A stretch of DNA of 50,000 nt from Desulfobacterales bacterium (GCA_034520365.1 JAXHNP010000006.1:1-50000); one strand, 5' to 3'. Numbered from the stretch's first letter, positions 1 to 9,087 are shown. The notes: a model not told the origin generated them from the letters alone. Program-made: numbers and translations.

Positions 1-39
1 TCTGGTCAGTGAACCGAAAGATCACATTAGGTGGATGAC

Positions 40-3000
40 ATGAGACATTCTTCAATCCGTTCTGCATTGGTGGGAGCATGCTGTTTTGTTGTTCTTTTTG
101 TTTTTTCGAAGGCTGTCATGGGAGAGGCTCCCATCGAGTGCCTTGGTTGTTCCCTCCCCGCGGAACAGGCAGAAATACAGCAGTTCAAGACAGACGGTCA
201 TGTCCTGGGTTTCGGCTCCGACAGGGTCTACATGGTTGGACTCGGCTACGCCCTGATAGAGGAGTTTGTAGGTGCCTCCGGAGTGAGGCCCGTTGCAGGT
301 AACTCTAAAAAGCCGCAGCCGTTGCGTGATTCCGACGCAAAGGATATGGGGGCTCCGGCCTTCCAGGGTGTTACGTATCCGGAGCTCTGGGAAGGGATCA
401 CCCTGCGGTATGACCGGGCCGCAGGTGGCCTTGCGGAAAGTGTGTACGTGGTCCAGCCGGGAGCGGATGCTGGAAATATCAGGATCCGGTACAATGCTGA
501 CTTTGAGATTGAGAAGGACGGCGGGCTTCGATTTCAGCATCCGACCCAAAAAGGCTATTTCAGGCTGACCAGGCCCATAGCCTGGCAGGAGGTTGAGGGC
601 AGGCGAGTGCCTGTGGAGGTTGCCTTTAAAGATCATGGAGACCGCACCCTCGGATTCACCCTGAGAAATTGGAATTCGGACTATGCCCTGATCATTGATC
701 CGGTTTACCAGTGGCACACCTTCTACGGATCAGCAAGCAATGATGAGGGTTATGGTATAGCCGTCACGGCGGATGCAGTGTACATAACAGGCATCAGCGC
801 CGCTACTTGGAACGGGGAGGAGGGACAAACTCCGAAGCATCCCCATAGCGGCGGCTTTACAGACATTGTAATCGTGAAGCTCAACCTTGCTGGTGCCTAC
901 CAGTGGCACACCTTCTACGGGGCTGCATCGAGTAGTCACAATGGCCGTGGCATAGCCGCCACAGGAGATGCGGTGTATGTGACCGGCATGAGCCAGGCCA
1001 CCTGGAACGGGGACGATGAGCAAGCTCCGAAGCATCCCCATAGCGGCGAATATTTTGACATCGTTGTCCTAAAGCTAAATAGCGCCGGCGCCTACCAGTG
1101 GCACACCTTTTACGGAGCTTCAGACCATGGCTATGACATAAAAGTCTCGGGAGATGCGGTGTATGTGGCTGGCTACAGCGGTTTAACATGGAATGGAGAC
1201 GGCGCGACAGCTCCGAAACATGCCCATAGCGGCGGGTATTATGACATTGTGGTCTTGAAGTTAACCAGCGATGGGGCATACCAGTGGCACACCTTCTATG
1301 GCTCTGACGACCGTGACTATGGCTATGGCATCGCAATCACGGGGGATGCGGTGTATGTGACGGGCTCTAGCACACAATCCTGGGACGGGGACGGGTCAAC
1401 AGTTCCGAAGCATGCCCATAGCGGGAGCAGCGACATCATAGTCCTGAAGCTAACCAGCGATGGCGTCTACCAATGGCACACCTTCTATGGGTCCGCAAGC
1501 GGTGACAATGGCAACAGCATCGCAGTCACAGGGGATGCGGTATATGTGACGGGCCTTAGCGTGGCCACCTGGGACGGCGACGGTTCAACAGTTCCGAAGC
1601 ATGCCCATAGCGGGGGCAGCGACATCATGGTCCTGAAGCTAACCAGCGATGGCGTCTACCAGTGGCACACCTTCTATGGGTCTGCAAACGATGACTATGG
1701 CTATGGCATCGCAGTTACGGAAGATACAGTTTATATGACAGGCTTTAGCAAAGCTGCCTGGGACGGGGACGGGCCAACAGGTCCAATCCATGGCTACACC
1801 GGTTCGTATGACATCGCAGTCCTGAAGCTTGACACCGCTGGCGCTTACCAGTCCCATACCTTTTACGGATCTGCAGACAGTGACTGGGGCCATAGCATAG
1901 CAGCCACAGGGGATGGGGTATTTGTGGCGGGCAAAAGCGGTAGTACGTGGAATGGGGATGAGGATGAAGAACCGATTCATTCCCATAGCGGGAGTTATGA
2001 CATTGCGGTCATGAAATTATCCAATTTGCCATATTATATGGCCAAGAACAACGGCAACTGGAGCACCTTTGGGACCGTCTGGTTCACCAGCGCCACCGGC
2101 GGCACAAACCCTGCCGACTACACCACCCCGGCCGCTGCACCCCCCAATGCGGCCAACAGTTCAGGAATCATCGTCAATGCCGATGTGATCGTGGATGAGC
2201 CGGTGACCATCGACCAGACCACGGTCAACGTTGATAATACGCTGACCGTGAGTGACGCAGTGACCCTGATCGTAAATGATGGAGCGGAAACAGACCTGGA
2301 TGTAAACGGAACTCTCACCATTGCCGGCGGAGGGTCTGTTGACTGCCAGGGGAGCTTTGACGCCACGGGCGGAGCTATAGCCTTTACAGGTCCTGGAGAG
2401 CTGTACCTGAGCGGCGATGTGGTCAGTCTGGGGGCACTGACTGCGGGCGAGGGGACCGTTGGTTTTGCCGGCGCAACCGCCCAGATCATCACCGGGGCCA
2501 ATACGTTCTACAACCTGGTTATCGACAAGGACAACCCAACCGACACGGTTAACGCCACGGGGAGCACCCTGGTCGTGGCCAATGCCCTGTCGGTCACCCA
2601 GGGCGTCTTCACCAGCGCCTCAACATTCAAGGACGTGGTGATCTCTGCGCCCGGGACCCTCAATCTGTCCGGCGATATCACGGTGAGCGGAGACTGGATG
2701 GTCTCGTTGTCCGGAACATTTAATCACAACAACCACACGGTCGTCCTGAATGGAGCTGACCAGTATCTGTCCGGGACCACCACCTTTTACAATCTGACCA
2801 AGGAGATTGACACTGCCGCCACCCTGGAGTTCGAATCGGAAAGCACCACCACCATAACTAACGCCCTGACCCTCAATGGCGCGGACGGACAGTTGCTCTT
2901 CCTGCGCAGCGATGGTCCTGGAACTCAATGGGACATCGATGCCCAAGGCGGAAGGGATATAGCTTATGTAGACGTCCAGGATTCGAATAACACCAACGGC

Positions 3001-4050
3001 ACGGTCATCAATGCTCAGGGGACAAACAGTGTAGATTCAGGCAACAATTTAAACTGGCTTTTCGATCCCACGGTGGCCTACGACGGCAACGGCAATACCG
3101 GGGGCGCGCCCCCTGTGGATCCGAACAATCCTTATGCGCCGGGCGCTATTGTCACCGTGCTCGGAAACACTGGCGACCTGGTCAAGACCGGCTACACCTT
3201 TATCGACTGGAACACTCTGGCAGGAGGCGGCGGCTCAGTCTATAATCCGGGCGATACCTTTGCCATGCCCACGACCGACGTGACCCTCTACGCCCAGTGG
3301 GCCCTCAACACCTATGCGGTGACCTACAACGGCAATGGCGCCACCAGCGGAACGGCCCCGGCCGATCAAATCAAGACCCACGGAGTGGACCTGACCCTGG
3401 CTGAGAACACCGGCAACCTGGCCCGGACTGGCTACACCTTTGCCGGCTGGAACACCCAGGCCGACGGGTTGGGCACGGACTATGCGGAAGGCGCTCTATA
3501 CACGGTAAACGAGGCGGTGACCCTCTATGCCAAGTGGATCAGCAACCACACCATAACCGTATCCGCCGCCCCCACGGACGGGGGCACGGTCACCGGAAGC
3601 GGCACCTATGTTGATGGTTCAACCGTTACAGTGAATGCATCAGCCGAGTCCGGATATGTCTTCGTCCATTGGACCGAGGGGAATACCGTTGTCTCCTGCA
3701 GCCAGCAGTATATGTTCACGGTCACGGGCAACCGCACTCTGCAGGCAAATTTCAGCCAGATGCAAAACAGTTACGACATTACAGGGTCTGCCAGACCATC
3801 AAACTACGGAACGGTCACAGGTTCTGGATCCTACAATCACGGGGCGGCCGTGACCATGACCGCCTTGCCGAACCAGGGCTTTGTCATGACCAATTGGATC
3901 GAGACCTGGCCTGGGCTGGCGGGATATTGCGTGGTTTCAACCGATGAGCAGTATTCCTTTTCGGCAACCAGAAACCGTAACCTTACGGCCGATTTCCGTC
4001 CCAAGGCCCTGCCCGGAGTGCTCATGCTGTTGCTTCTGGATGATGAGTAA
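40..4050 (+). CDS. Secreted SBBP beta-propeller / InlB-repeat surface protein
   Basis: A 1336-residue exported protein of unknown ligand. The ATG at 40 is chosen over an in-frame GTG at 31 because an AGGTGGA ribosome site lies just before it. A signal peptide covers about residues 1-30. Residues 30-225 resemble the N-terminal domain usual in SBBP proteins (WEGITLRYD). Seven repeats of about 63 residues follow, each opening with YQWHTFYG (last copy YQSHTFYG; starts near nt 703, 897, 1090, 1278, 1468, 1657, 1846), which fits one seven-bladed propeller. Residues 670-1010 are beta-strand repeats rich in Thr, Asn and Gly. Then come two Listeria-Bacteroides InlB B-repeats (GYTF..WNT) and two divergent InlB-type repeats. 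The C-terminus is a short hydrophobic run ending in acidic residues. Families of this kind are cell-surface or secreted, with adhesion or binding roles; the specific function is unknown. Confidence 0.85.
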   Translation: MRHSSIRSALVGACCFVVLFVFSKAVMGEAPIECLGCSLPAEQAEIQQFKTDGHVLGFGSDRVYMVGLGYALIEEFVGASGVRPVAGNSKKPQPLRDSDAKDMGAPAFQGVTYPELWEGITLRYDRAAGGLAESVYVVQPGADAGNIRIRYNADFEIEKDGGLRFQHPTQKGYFRLTRPIAWQEVEGRRVPVEVAFKDHGDRTLGFTLRNWNSDYALIIDPVYQWHTFYGSASNDEGYGIAVTADAVYITGISAATWNGEEGQTPKHPHSGGFTDIVIVKLNLAGAYQWHTFYGAASSSHNGRGIAATGDAVYVTGMSQATWNGDDEQAPKHPHSGEYFDIVVLKLNSAGAYQWHTFYGASDHGYDIKVSGDAVYVAGYSGLTWNGDGATAPKHAHSGGYYDIVVLKLTSDGAYQWHTFYGSDDRDYGYGIAITGDAVYVTGSSTQSWDGDGSTVPKHAHSGSSDIIVLKLTSDGVYQWHTFYGSASGDNGNSIAVTGDAVYVTGLSVATWDGDGSTVPKHAHSGGSDIMVLKLTSDGVYQWHTFYGSANDDYGYGIAVTEDTVYMTGFSKAAWDGDGPTGPIHGYTGSYDIAVLKLDTAGAYQSHTFYGSADSDWGHSIAATGDGVFVAGKSGSTWNGDEDEEPIHSHSGSYDIAVMKLSNLPYYMAKNNGNWSTFGTVWFTSATGGTNPADYTTPAAAPPNAANSSGIIVNADVIVDEPVTIDQTTVNVDNTLTVSDAVTLIVNDGAETDLDVNGTLTIAGGGSVDCQGSFDATGGAIAFTGPGELYLSGDVVSLGALTAGEGTVGFAGATAQIITGANTFYNLVIDKDNPTDTVNATGSTLVVANALSVTQGVFTSASTFKDVVISAPGTLNLSGDITVSGDWMVSLSGTFNHNNHTVVLNGADQYLSGTTTFYNLTKEIDTAATLEFESESTTTITNALTLNGADGQLLFLRSDGPGTQWDIDAQGGRDIAYVDVQDSNNTNGTVINAQGTNSVDSGNNLNWLFDPTVAYDGNGNTGGAPPVDPNNPYAPGAIVTVLGNTGDLVKTGYTFIDWNTLAGGGGSVYNPGDTFAMPTTDVTLYAQWALNTYAVTYNGNGATSGTAPADQIKTHGVDLTLAENTGNLARTGYTFAGWNTQADGLGTDYAEGALYTVNEAVTLYAKWISNHTITVSAAPTDGGTVTGSGTYVDGSTVTVNASAESGYVFVHWTEGNTVVSCSQQYMFTVTGNRTLQANFSQMQNSYDITGSARPSNYGTVTGSGSYNHGAAVTMTALPNQGFVMTNWIETWPGLAGYCVVSTDEQYSFSATRNRNLTADFRPKALPGVLMLLLLDDE

Positions 4051-4134
4051 GGTGGATATGTCTGGATATGGGGTCACCCATTAAAAGGCCGGGGTCACCT
4101 TTAATCTTGATAATGTGTCGGCCATATCCTCAAA

Positions 4135-4520
4135 CTACTGGTTTAAAGCGGCATCCGATTCCATTCTGAGGCGTAACCGCTTTCGGGCGACGCTCACGGC
4201 GCTGTAGTCAATTCCAACGGCAAGCCTTACCACCTCAGCCTGGGTAATATCGCAAAACCGGTATAAAAGCTCCATTAAAATGGCGCGATCCTTGGCGTTT
4301 TTACCCCGCCGGCAAATTTCATCTTCGTCTTTTCCGAGAATTTGAGAAACTTTTTGATCAGATCTTCCGGCATCCAATAATTTCTGGCAACTTTTAACTG
4401 GGGTGGCTCCCTGTGAGATTTTCCGGAATCCTTTTCCAGATAGGTTTGCCGGATATGTTCCACAAAATCCGAATCGCCGATGATTCCCATTTTGTTTACC
4501 AGAGCCGAAATTCCTTCCAT
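4135..4520 (-). pseudogene. Remnant of a REP-associated (Y1/HUH) transposase, C-terminal part
   Basis: Two overlapping minus-strand frames together read as the C-terminal part of a RAYT-type transposase. The upstream frame (4520 to about 4330) contains GDSDFVEHIRQTYLEK. The downstream frame (about 4330 to 4135) contains AILMELLYRFCDITQAEV and DYSAVSVARKRL, a helix-turn-helix-like tail usual in this family. A frameshift near 4330 separates them. The N-terminal catalytic half (HUH motif and tyrosine) is absent, so the gene is dead. REP-pair sequences of the kind such enzymes act on lie about 0.7 kb away. Family assignment is by motif recall and is moderately sure. Confidence 0.6.
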
Positions 4521-4600
4521 GTTGTCTCCTTAAACGCAAAATAAAAGTTATTGGTAGAGTTCGGTTAGTTTCAGCGAGCAATTACGTTCCGGTTTTATTA

Positions 4601-4690
4601 ATCTGTCATCTCTCCGTGACCTTTCCGTTTAGAAATCGTCAGCTACTTATCATTTCAATGCAATCAAACCGTCACAATTATCCTTCCTGC
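4601..4690 (+). repeat. Decayed duplicate of the 5433-5509 promoter segment
   Basis: This stretch aligns with 5433-5509. Both contain a GTCA(T/C)CTCT block, AGAAATCGTC, a T-rich stretch and then AATCAAACCGTCACAATT. The copy at 5433-5509 lacks about 13 bp in the middle. Because the downstream copy carries a Pho-box-like promoter, this is probably a duplicated and decayed version of the same promoter. It leads straight into a receptor gene remnant. Confidence 0.6.
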
Positions 4691-4914
4691 TTTATAAAAT
4701 TTCCGGTGAGCAGATTTCCGAGCTGGGCACCTTCGGCCGGGCGGATATCTACCAGCAGCCGGTGTCCCGTCTGGATTTCGTGTATCGCCAGGAGGTTGGC
4801 AAAAACTGGAGCAAAGAGATTGAATCTCAGGCGCAATGCCGCAGGTTTGATCAGATTGATAATTTTGGCGGTATTTTAGGGGGGAGCTTTGACGATTCCA
4901 TGACAATTGCATGA
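4690..4914 (+). pseudogene. C-terminal remnant of a TonB-dependent receptor
   Basis: The frame reading through 4696 encodes KISGEQISELGTFGRAD followed by IYQQPVSRLDFVYRQ and KNWS. This is the layout of the last beta strands of TonB-dependent outer-membrane receptors. After about nt 4815 the similarity is lost, which suggests a frameshift or divergence, and the frame stops at 4914. No start codon or N-terminal barrel precedes it, so a promoter-like segment is joined directly to a receptor tail. It is best read as a deletion derivative of an older receptor gene at this locus. Confidence 0.55.
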
Positions 4915-4969
4915 TTAATTGTCAAAGATACAAAAACAATCCGGTGACAATGAACTCGAACGAATCATG

Positions 4970-5062
4970 GGTTTCAGGTGTCAGGTTTCAGGTGTCAGGA
5001 AATATTATGCGAGCGAGCTAAAATTTTTAAAAGCCTGAACACTGAACACTGAAACCTGAACC
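4970..5062. repeat. Short tandem repeats in inverted arrangement (GTTTCAGGTGTCAGG type)
   Basis: Positions 4970-4999 hold two copies of a TTTCAGGTGTCAGG unit. Positions 5034-5062 hold the opposite orientation (CCTGAACACTGAA type). The arms could fold over a 34-bp AT-rich loop. A further GTACTCGT-type run follows at 5068-5100. No gene is visible here. Confidence 0.6.
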
Positions 5063-5212
5063 CTCGCTGATTCGTACTCGTGCTCGTACTCGTACTCGTC
5101 ATCGACTTTTGATTTTTTCGAGTACGATTAAGTTACTTAGAAGAAGTATTCCCCCCGGGCCGTTTGCCCGGGACCGAGCCTAAAAATAACTTTAAAAGCA
5201 CTGAGGCACGGT

Positions 5213-5313
5213 AAATTTGTTCTATCTATTTTTCAGGCGGGCACGGTGGCCCGCCCTACGAATGGGGAAAAACCCGATTCATCGTAGGGTCGGCCACCGT
5301 GCCGACCATAAAT
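5213..5313. repeat. BIME-like REP pair, copy 1
   Basis: Two REP units lie in opposite orientation. Unit A (5236-5259, minus sense) and unit B (5284-5307, plus sense) each carry GTAG followed by a perfect 7-bp stem closing a CACCGT loop. The stems are GGCGGGC/GCCCGCC in A and GGTCGGC/GCCGACC in B. The same 101 bp recur as an exact reverse complement at 24533-24633. A direct repeat (AAGTTACTTAGAAG...TATTCCCCCCGG) flanks the element at about 5130-5159 and 5363-5389. Confidence 0.85.
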
Positions 5314-5478
5314 CATTGATTTCATTAACCTAATACATAATACCCAAAACCTAATACCCGTGAAGTTACTTAGAAGTATTCCCCCCGGCCCGGTGCTGCC
5401 AGTTTTGACCCCCTGTCTCATATCCTGAATTCTTTTGTCACCTCTTCGTAAAGAAATCGTCGGTTATTTATTATTTTG

Positions 5479-5514
5479 TTGTAATCAAACCGTCACAATT
5501 TTTCTTCATATAAT
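5479..5514 (+). promoter_or_regulatory. Pho-box promoter upstream of the repeat lipoprotein
   Basis: TTGTAATCAAACCGTCAC (5479-5496) matches the PhoB-box pattern of two CTGTCAY half sites 11 bp apart at about 14 of 18 positions. It is followed after 12 bp by a perfect TATAAT (5509-5514). PhoB boxes usually replace the -35 element at this distance from the -10. The first downstream ORF starts at 5596. PhoB is encoded in this window. The site is predicted from sequence only. Confidence 0.6.
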
Positions 5515-5595
5515 GAAACTTTCTAAGAAGCGATTGTATCGGATTGATTACATTAACTGGATGTCTAAACGGATTTTAAAACGGAAGTTCGAAAA

Positions 5596-5721
5596 ATGAA
5601 GATCAAGCGTAAATTTGTTCAATTAACCATCATGGCGCTCCCTGTCGTTATGCTATCTGGCTGCAATGGCGGATCGAGCGGCAATGGTTCGGATGAAGCC
5701 AACAACAACGAAGGATTTTAA
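5596..5721 (+). CDS. 41-residue lipoprotein leader ORF, truncated duplicate
   Basis: This short ORF repeats the first part of the large lipoprotein that follows. It has the same MKIKRKF start, a hydrophobic segment, an LSGC lipobox with Cys23, and a Ser/Gly/Asn-rich linker, then stops at TAA 5719-5721. The two starts are 142 bp apart, and the preceding TTTTAAAA plus ribosome-site regions also match, so this is a tandem duplication of the 5' end. It could make a tiny lipidated peptide, or be a relic of a lost full-length copy, or act as an upstream ORF. The ribosome site (GGAAG) is weaker than that of the main gene. Confidence 0.5.
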   Translation: MKIKRKFVQLTIMALPVVMLSGCNGGSSGNGSDEANNNEGF

Positions 5722-5737
5722 AATGGAGGTTCAAGGT

Positions 5738-8700
5738 ATGAAGATCAAGCGTAAATTTATTCAATTCACAATCATGGCACTCACTGTCATTATGCTATTT
5801 GGCTGTAATGGCGGATCGAGCAGCAGTGGTTCGGATGACGACAACAACGGGGGAACGGAGCCGGTGGATTCGGTCCTGTCAGGCGATATCACCAGTGACA
5901 TGACCCTGACGGCGGACACGTTGTGGGAGCTTTCCGGCCTGGTCGTTGTTAAAGACGGGGCAACCCTGACCATCGAGCCGGGCACCACCATTATCGGCCA
6001 GAGCGGTACCGGCACAAACACCAGCTACATGATCATCGACAAGGGGGCCCGGATCATTGCGGACGGCACGGCCGCCAACCCCATTGTCTTTACATCAAAA
6101 ATCGCCCATGACGGCGGCGCAGAGGCGCCCGGCCAGTGGGGCGGTTTGACGATTATCGGTAATGCGGCTGATGTCGGTGTTTCAGCCGGCGAGGCACAGG
6201 TTCAACCCTATGAAGTCAACACCGAGTTTGTGCCCGGCAGCACGGATGCCGCGGATAATTCCGGTGTGCTGCGCTATGTCGAGATCCTGAACTCCGGTAT
6301 CACCATGGAGCAGGACAAGGAGATCAACGGGCTCTCCTTGGTGGGTGTGGGCAGCGGCACCACAGTCGACCATGTCACCGTAAAACGCAGTGATGACGAC
6401 GGCATCGAAATCTGGGGCGGTACGGTCAATCTGAGCAACTGCACGGTAGAGTACACGACGGATGACCAGTTTGACATTGACGACGGCTACTCCGGAACGG
6501 TCACCAACCTGACCATCAATCAGGTGACAGACGGCAATGCCGGCATTGAAATGTCGGGTACCACGGCCGCCACCTTCAAAGGGTTAAAGCTCACCCAGAA
6601 CTTTTCAGACAAGGAAGGGGCCATCTTCTTTAAGAAGGACGGGATCGGCGGTCATTTTGAGAATTGTCAGATTATCGACAACGTGGATGACGGCCAAACC
6701 ATCGTATCCCAGGGAGCCGCGGATGAGTTCAACATCTCCTTTGAAAATGTGACCATCACCAGTCCGGATGCCGCCACCAACTTTGCCGATCTGGAGGGCG
6801 GCACCGGCAGCGCCGACATAATTGAAGCCCGTTTTGATGCCGGAGTCGGCAATGAGGAGATCAGCAATAAAACCGAACCGTCTGACCTTGAGATCCTGGC
6901 GGGCGACATCATTGATGACATGACCCTGACGGCGGACACGGTGTGGCAGCTCTCCGGTCTGGTCGTGGTGACAAACGGCGCAACCCTGACCATCGAGCCG
7001 GGCACCACCATTATCGGCGAGAGCGGCACCGGGGTTAACACCAGCTACATGATCATCGACAAGGATGGGCAGATCATGGCCGACGGCACGGCCGCCAACC
7101 CCATTGTCTTTACATCAAAAATCGCCCATGACGGCGGCGCAGAGGCGCCCGGCCAGTGGGGCGGTTTGACGATTATCGGTAATGCGGCTGATGTCGGTGT
7201 TTCAGCCGGCGAGGCACAGGTTCAACCCTATGAAGTCAACACCGAGTTTGTGCCCGGCAGCACGGATGCCGCGGATAATTCCGGTGTGCTGCGCTATGTC
7301 GAGATCCTGAACTCCGGTATCACCATGGAGCAGGACAAGGAGATCAACGGGCTCTCCTTGGTGGGTGTGGGCAGCGGCACCACAGTCGACCATGTCACCG
7401 TAAAACGCAGTGATGACGACGGCATCGAAATCTGGGGCGGTACGGTCAATCTGAGCAACTGCACGGTAGAGTACACGACGGATGACCAGTTTGACATTGA
7501 CGACGGCTACTCCGGAACGGTCACCAACCTGACCATCAATCAGGTGACAGACGGCAATGCCGGCATTGAAATGTCGGGTACCACGGCCGCCACCTTCAAA
7601 GGGTTAAAGCTCACCCAGAACTTTTCAGACAAGGAAGGGGCCATCTTCTTTAAGAAGGACGGGATCGGCGGTCATTTTGAGAATTGTCAGATTATCGACA
7701 ACGTGGATGACGGCCAAACCATCGTATCCCAGGGAGCCGCGGATGAGTTCAACATCTCCTTTGAAAATGTGACCATCACCAGTCCGGATGCCGCCACCAA
7801 CTTTGCCGATCTGGAGGGCGGCACCGGCAGCGCCGACATAATTGAAGCCCGTTTTGATGCCGGAGTCGGCAATGAGGAGATCAGCAATAAAACCGAACCG
7901 CTTGATATCGAGATCCTGGCGGGCGACATCATTGATGACACGACCCTGACGGCGGACACGGTGTGGCAGCTCTCCGGTCTGGTCGTGGTGACAAACGGCG
8001 CAACCCTGACCATCGAGCCGGGCACCACCATTATCGGCGAGAGCGGCACCGGGGTTAACACCAGCTACATGATCATCGACAAGGATGGGCAGATCATGGC
8101 CGACGGCACGGCCGCCAACCCCATCGTTTTTACGTCAAAGACGGCCTATGACGGCGGCGCGGAAGCTCCGGGCCAGTGGGGCGGGCTGACGATAATCGGT
8201 AACGCCGCTGATGTGGGGGTGGCGCCCGGTGATGAGCAGGTTGAGCCCTATGAGGTCAACACGCTCTTTGTGCCCGGAAACACCGATGCCGCGGACAACT
8301 CCGGTATCCTGCGCCATGTTCATATCGTAAACTCCGGCATCACCATGGAACAGGACAAGGAGATCAACGGCCTTTCCTGTGTGGGTGTTGGCAGCGGCAC
8401 GGTTATTGATCATGTCAGCGTAATACGCAGCGACGATGACGGCATCGAGCTCTGGGGCGGCACCGTGGATGTGAGCAACGCCTACATCGAGTACACCACG
8501 GACGACTATTTTGACATTGACGACGGCTACTCCGGAACGGTTACCAACCTGACAATTAACCAGCACACGGACGGCAATGCCGGCATTGAAATGTCCGGCT
8601 CCACGGCCGCTACCTTTGAAGGTTTAGAGCTCACCCAGAACTTTTCAGACAAGGAAGGGGCCATCTTCTTTAAGAAGGACGGGATCGGCGGCCATTTTAT

Positions 8701-8908
8701 CGATTGTGAGATTATCGATAATGTGGATGACGGTGTGACCATCTATTCCCAGGGAGATGCGGATGAGGCCAACATCTCTTTTGAAAATGTGACCATCACC
8801 AGCCCGGATATCGCCGCCAACTTCGCGGATGCAGACAGCGGCGGCAGTGCGGCGGATATTGAAGCGGCTTTTGATGACGGCGTGGGAAATAGCGAAAATC
8901 TCAATTAA
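5738..8908 (+). CDS. Surface lipoprotein with three parallel beta-helix-like repeats
   Basis: A 1056-residue lipoprotein. The ATG at 5738 has GGAGGT seven bases upstream and starts a lipoprotein signal (MKIKRKF, hydrophobic core, LFGC lipobox, Cys23) followed by a Ser/Gly/Asp linker. The rest is three repeats of 340 residues (1020 bp). Each begins with GDI.DD.TLTADT.W.LSGLVVV, continues through GATLTIEPGTTIIG, and contains APGQWGGLTIIG, DDDGIE(I/L)WGGTV, DIDDGYSGTVTNLTI and SFENVTITSPD. The regular beta-rich, Gly/Asp/Asn-rich pattern suggests right-handed beta-helices, possibly calcium-binding. It lies behind a Pho-box promoter and ahead of a TonB2-type operon and receptor. Outer-membrane anchoring and a role in capturing a phosphorus source are inferred. 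Confidence 0.8.
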   Translation: MKIKRKFIQFTIMALTVIMLFGCNGGSSSSGSDDDNNGGTEPVDSVLSGDITSDMTLTADTLWELSGLVVVKDGATLTIEPGTTIIGQSGTGTNTSYMIIDKGARIIADGTAANPIVFTSKIAHDGGAEAPGQWGGLTIIGNAADVGVSAGEAQVQPYEVNTEFVPGSTDAADNSGVLRYVEILNSGITMEQDKEINGLSLVGVGSGTTVDHVTVKRSDDDGIEIWGGTVNLSNCTVEYTTDDQFDIDDGYSGTVTNLTINQVTDGNAGIEMSGTTAATFKGLKLTQNFSDKEGAIFFKKDGIGGHFENCQIIDNVDDGQTIVSQGAADEFNISFENVTITSPDAATNFADLEGGTGSADIIEARFDAGVGNEEISNKTEPSDLEILAGDIIDDMTLTADTVWQLSGLVVVTNGATLTIEPGTTIIGESGTGVNTSYMIIDKDGQIMADGTAANPIVFTSKIAHDGGAEAPGQWGGLTIIGNAADVGVSAGEAQVQPYEVNTEFVPGSTDAADNSGVLRYVEILNSGITMEQDKEINGLSLVGVGSGTTVDHVTVKRSDDDGIEIWGGTVNLSNCTVEYTTDDQFDIDDGYSGTVTNLTINQVTDGNAGIEMSGTTAATFKGLKLTQNFSDKEGAIFFKKDGIGGHFENCQIIDNVDDGQTIVSQGAADEFNISFENVTITSPDAATNFADLEGGTGSADIIEARFDAGVGNEEISNKTEPLDIEILAGDIIDDTTLTADTVWQLSGLVVVTNGATLTIEPGTTIIGESGTGVNTSYMIIDKDGQIMADGTAANPIVFTSKTAYDGGAEAPGQWGGLTIIGNAADVGVAPGDEQVEPYEVNTLFVPGNTDAADNSGILRHVHIVNSGITMEQDKEINGLSCVGVGSGTVIDHVSVIRSDDDGIELWGGTVDVSNAYIEYTTDDYFDIDDGYSGTVTNLTINQHTDGNAGIEMSGSTAATFEGLELTQNFSDKEGAIFFKKDGIGGHFIDCEIIDNVDDGVTIYSQGDADEANISFENVTITSPDIAANFADADSGGSAADIEAAFDDGVGNSENLN
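5873..8905 (+). repeat. Triplicated 1020-bp coding repeat with a chimeric middle unit
   Basis: Units start at 5873, 6893 and 7913. Positions 6062-6880 and 7082-7900 are identical over 819 bp. The head of the middle unit (6893-7104) instead matches the third unit, with only one difference across 6901-7104 (T6921 against C7941). The switch falls within 7082-7104, a 23-bp block shared by all three units. This is the expected product of unequal crossover between two ancestral units. Confidence 0.9.
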
Positions 8909-8926
8909 TTTGGCTTTTTATGAAAT

Positions 8927-8950
8927 ACCCGCGGGCAATGACCCGCGGGT
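8927..8950. other. Perfect GC-rich hairpin after the lipoprotein gene
   Basis: ACCCGCGGG at 8927-8935 pairs perfectly with 8942-8950 around a 6-base loop. There is no strong T-run, so it is probably an mRNA-stabilising or weak terminator stem. The long terminator at 8989-9037 follows. Confidence 0.6.
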
Positions 8951-8988
8951 AAGATTTTCCCGATACGCGTGGGGCGAAAGATGTGTGC

Positions 8989-9037
8989 AAAGTATCAGTT
9001 GCCAGCGGCTGTTTGCACTGACAACTGATACTTTTTT
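8989..9037 (+). terminator. Rho-independent terminator between lipoprotein and TonB operon
   Basis: AAAGTATCAGTTG-type arms at 8989-9001 and 9022-9034 form a 13-bp perfect stem around a 20-base loop, and the T-run extends to 9037. It should end the lipoprotein transcript, which implies that the DUF3450/TtpC operon is transcribed separately or by read-through. Confidence 0.75.
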
Positions 9038-9087
9038 GACTAAAATCAACGATAATTAAGTGATGACAGCTATTTGAGGTATCGATT

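Noticed and set aside
703-2030. Regularly spaced nucleotide repeats in the first gene, CRISPR-like at first sight
   Set aside because: Spacing is about 190 bp and the units are coding beta-propeller blades; no short palindromic repeats with unique spacers.
4616-4879. 87-codon plus-strand ORF
   Set aside because: The other plus frame carries a recognisable receptor tail; this ORF has no recognisable protein pattern and crosses the promoter copy.
5233-5421. 62-codon minus-strand ORF over the BIME
   Set aside because: It translates the REP hairpins and is a by-product of the repeat.
9035-9087. Promoter for the TonB operon starting at TTGACT in the terminator tail
   Set aside because: No acceptable -10 at the right spacing; I cannot support a site here.
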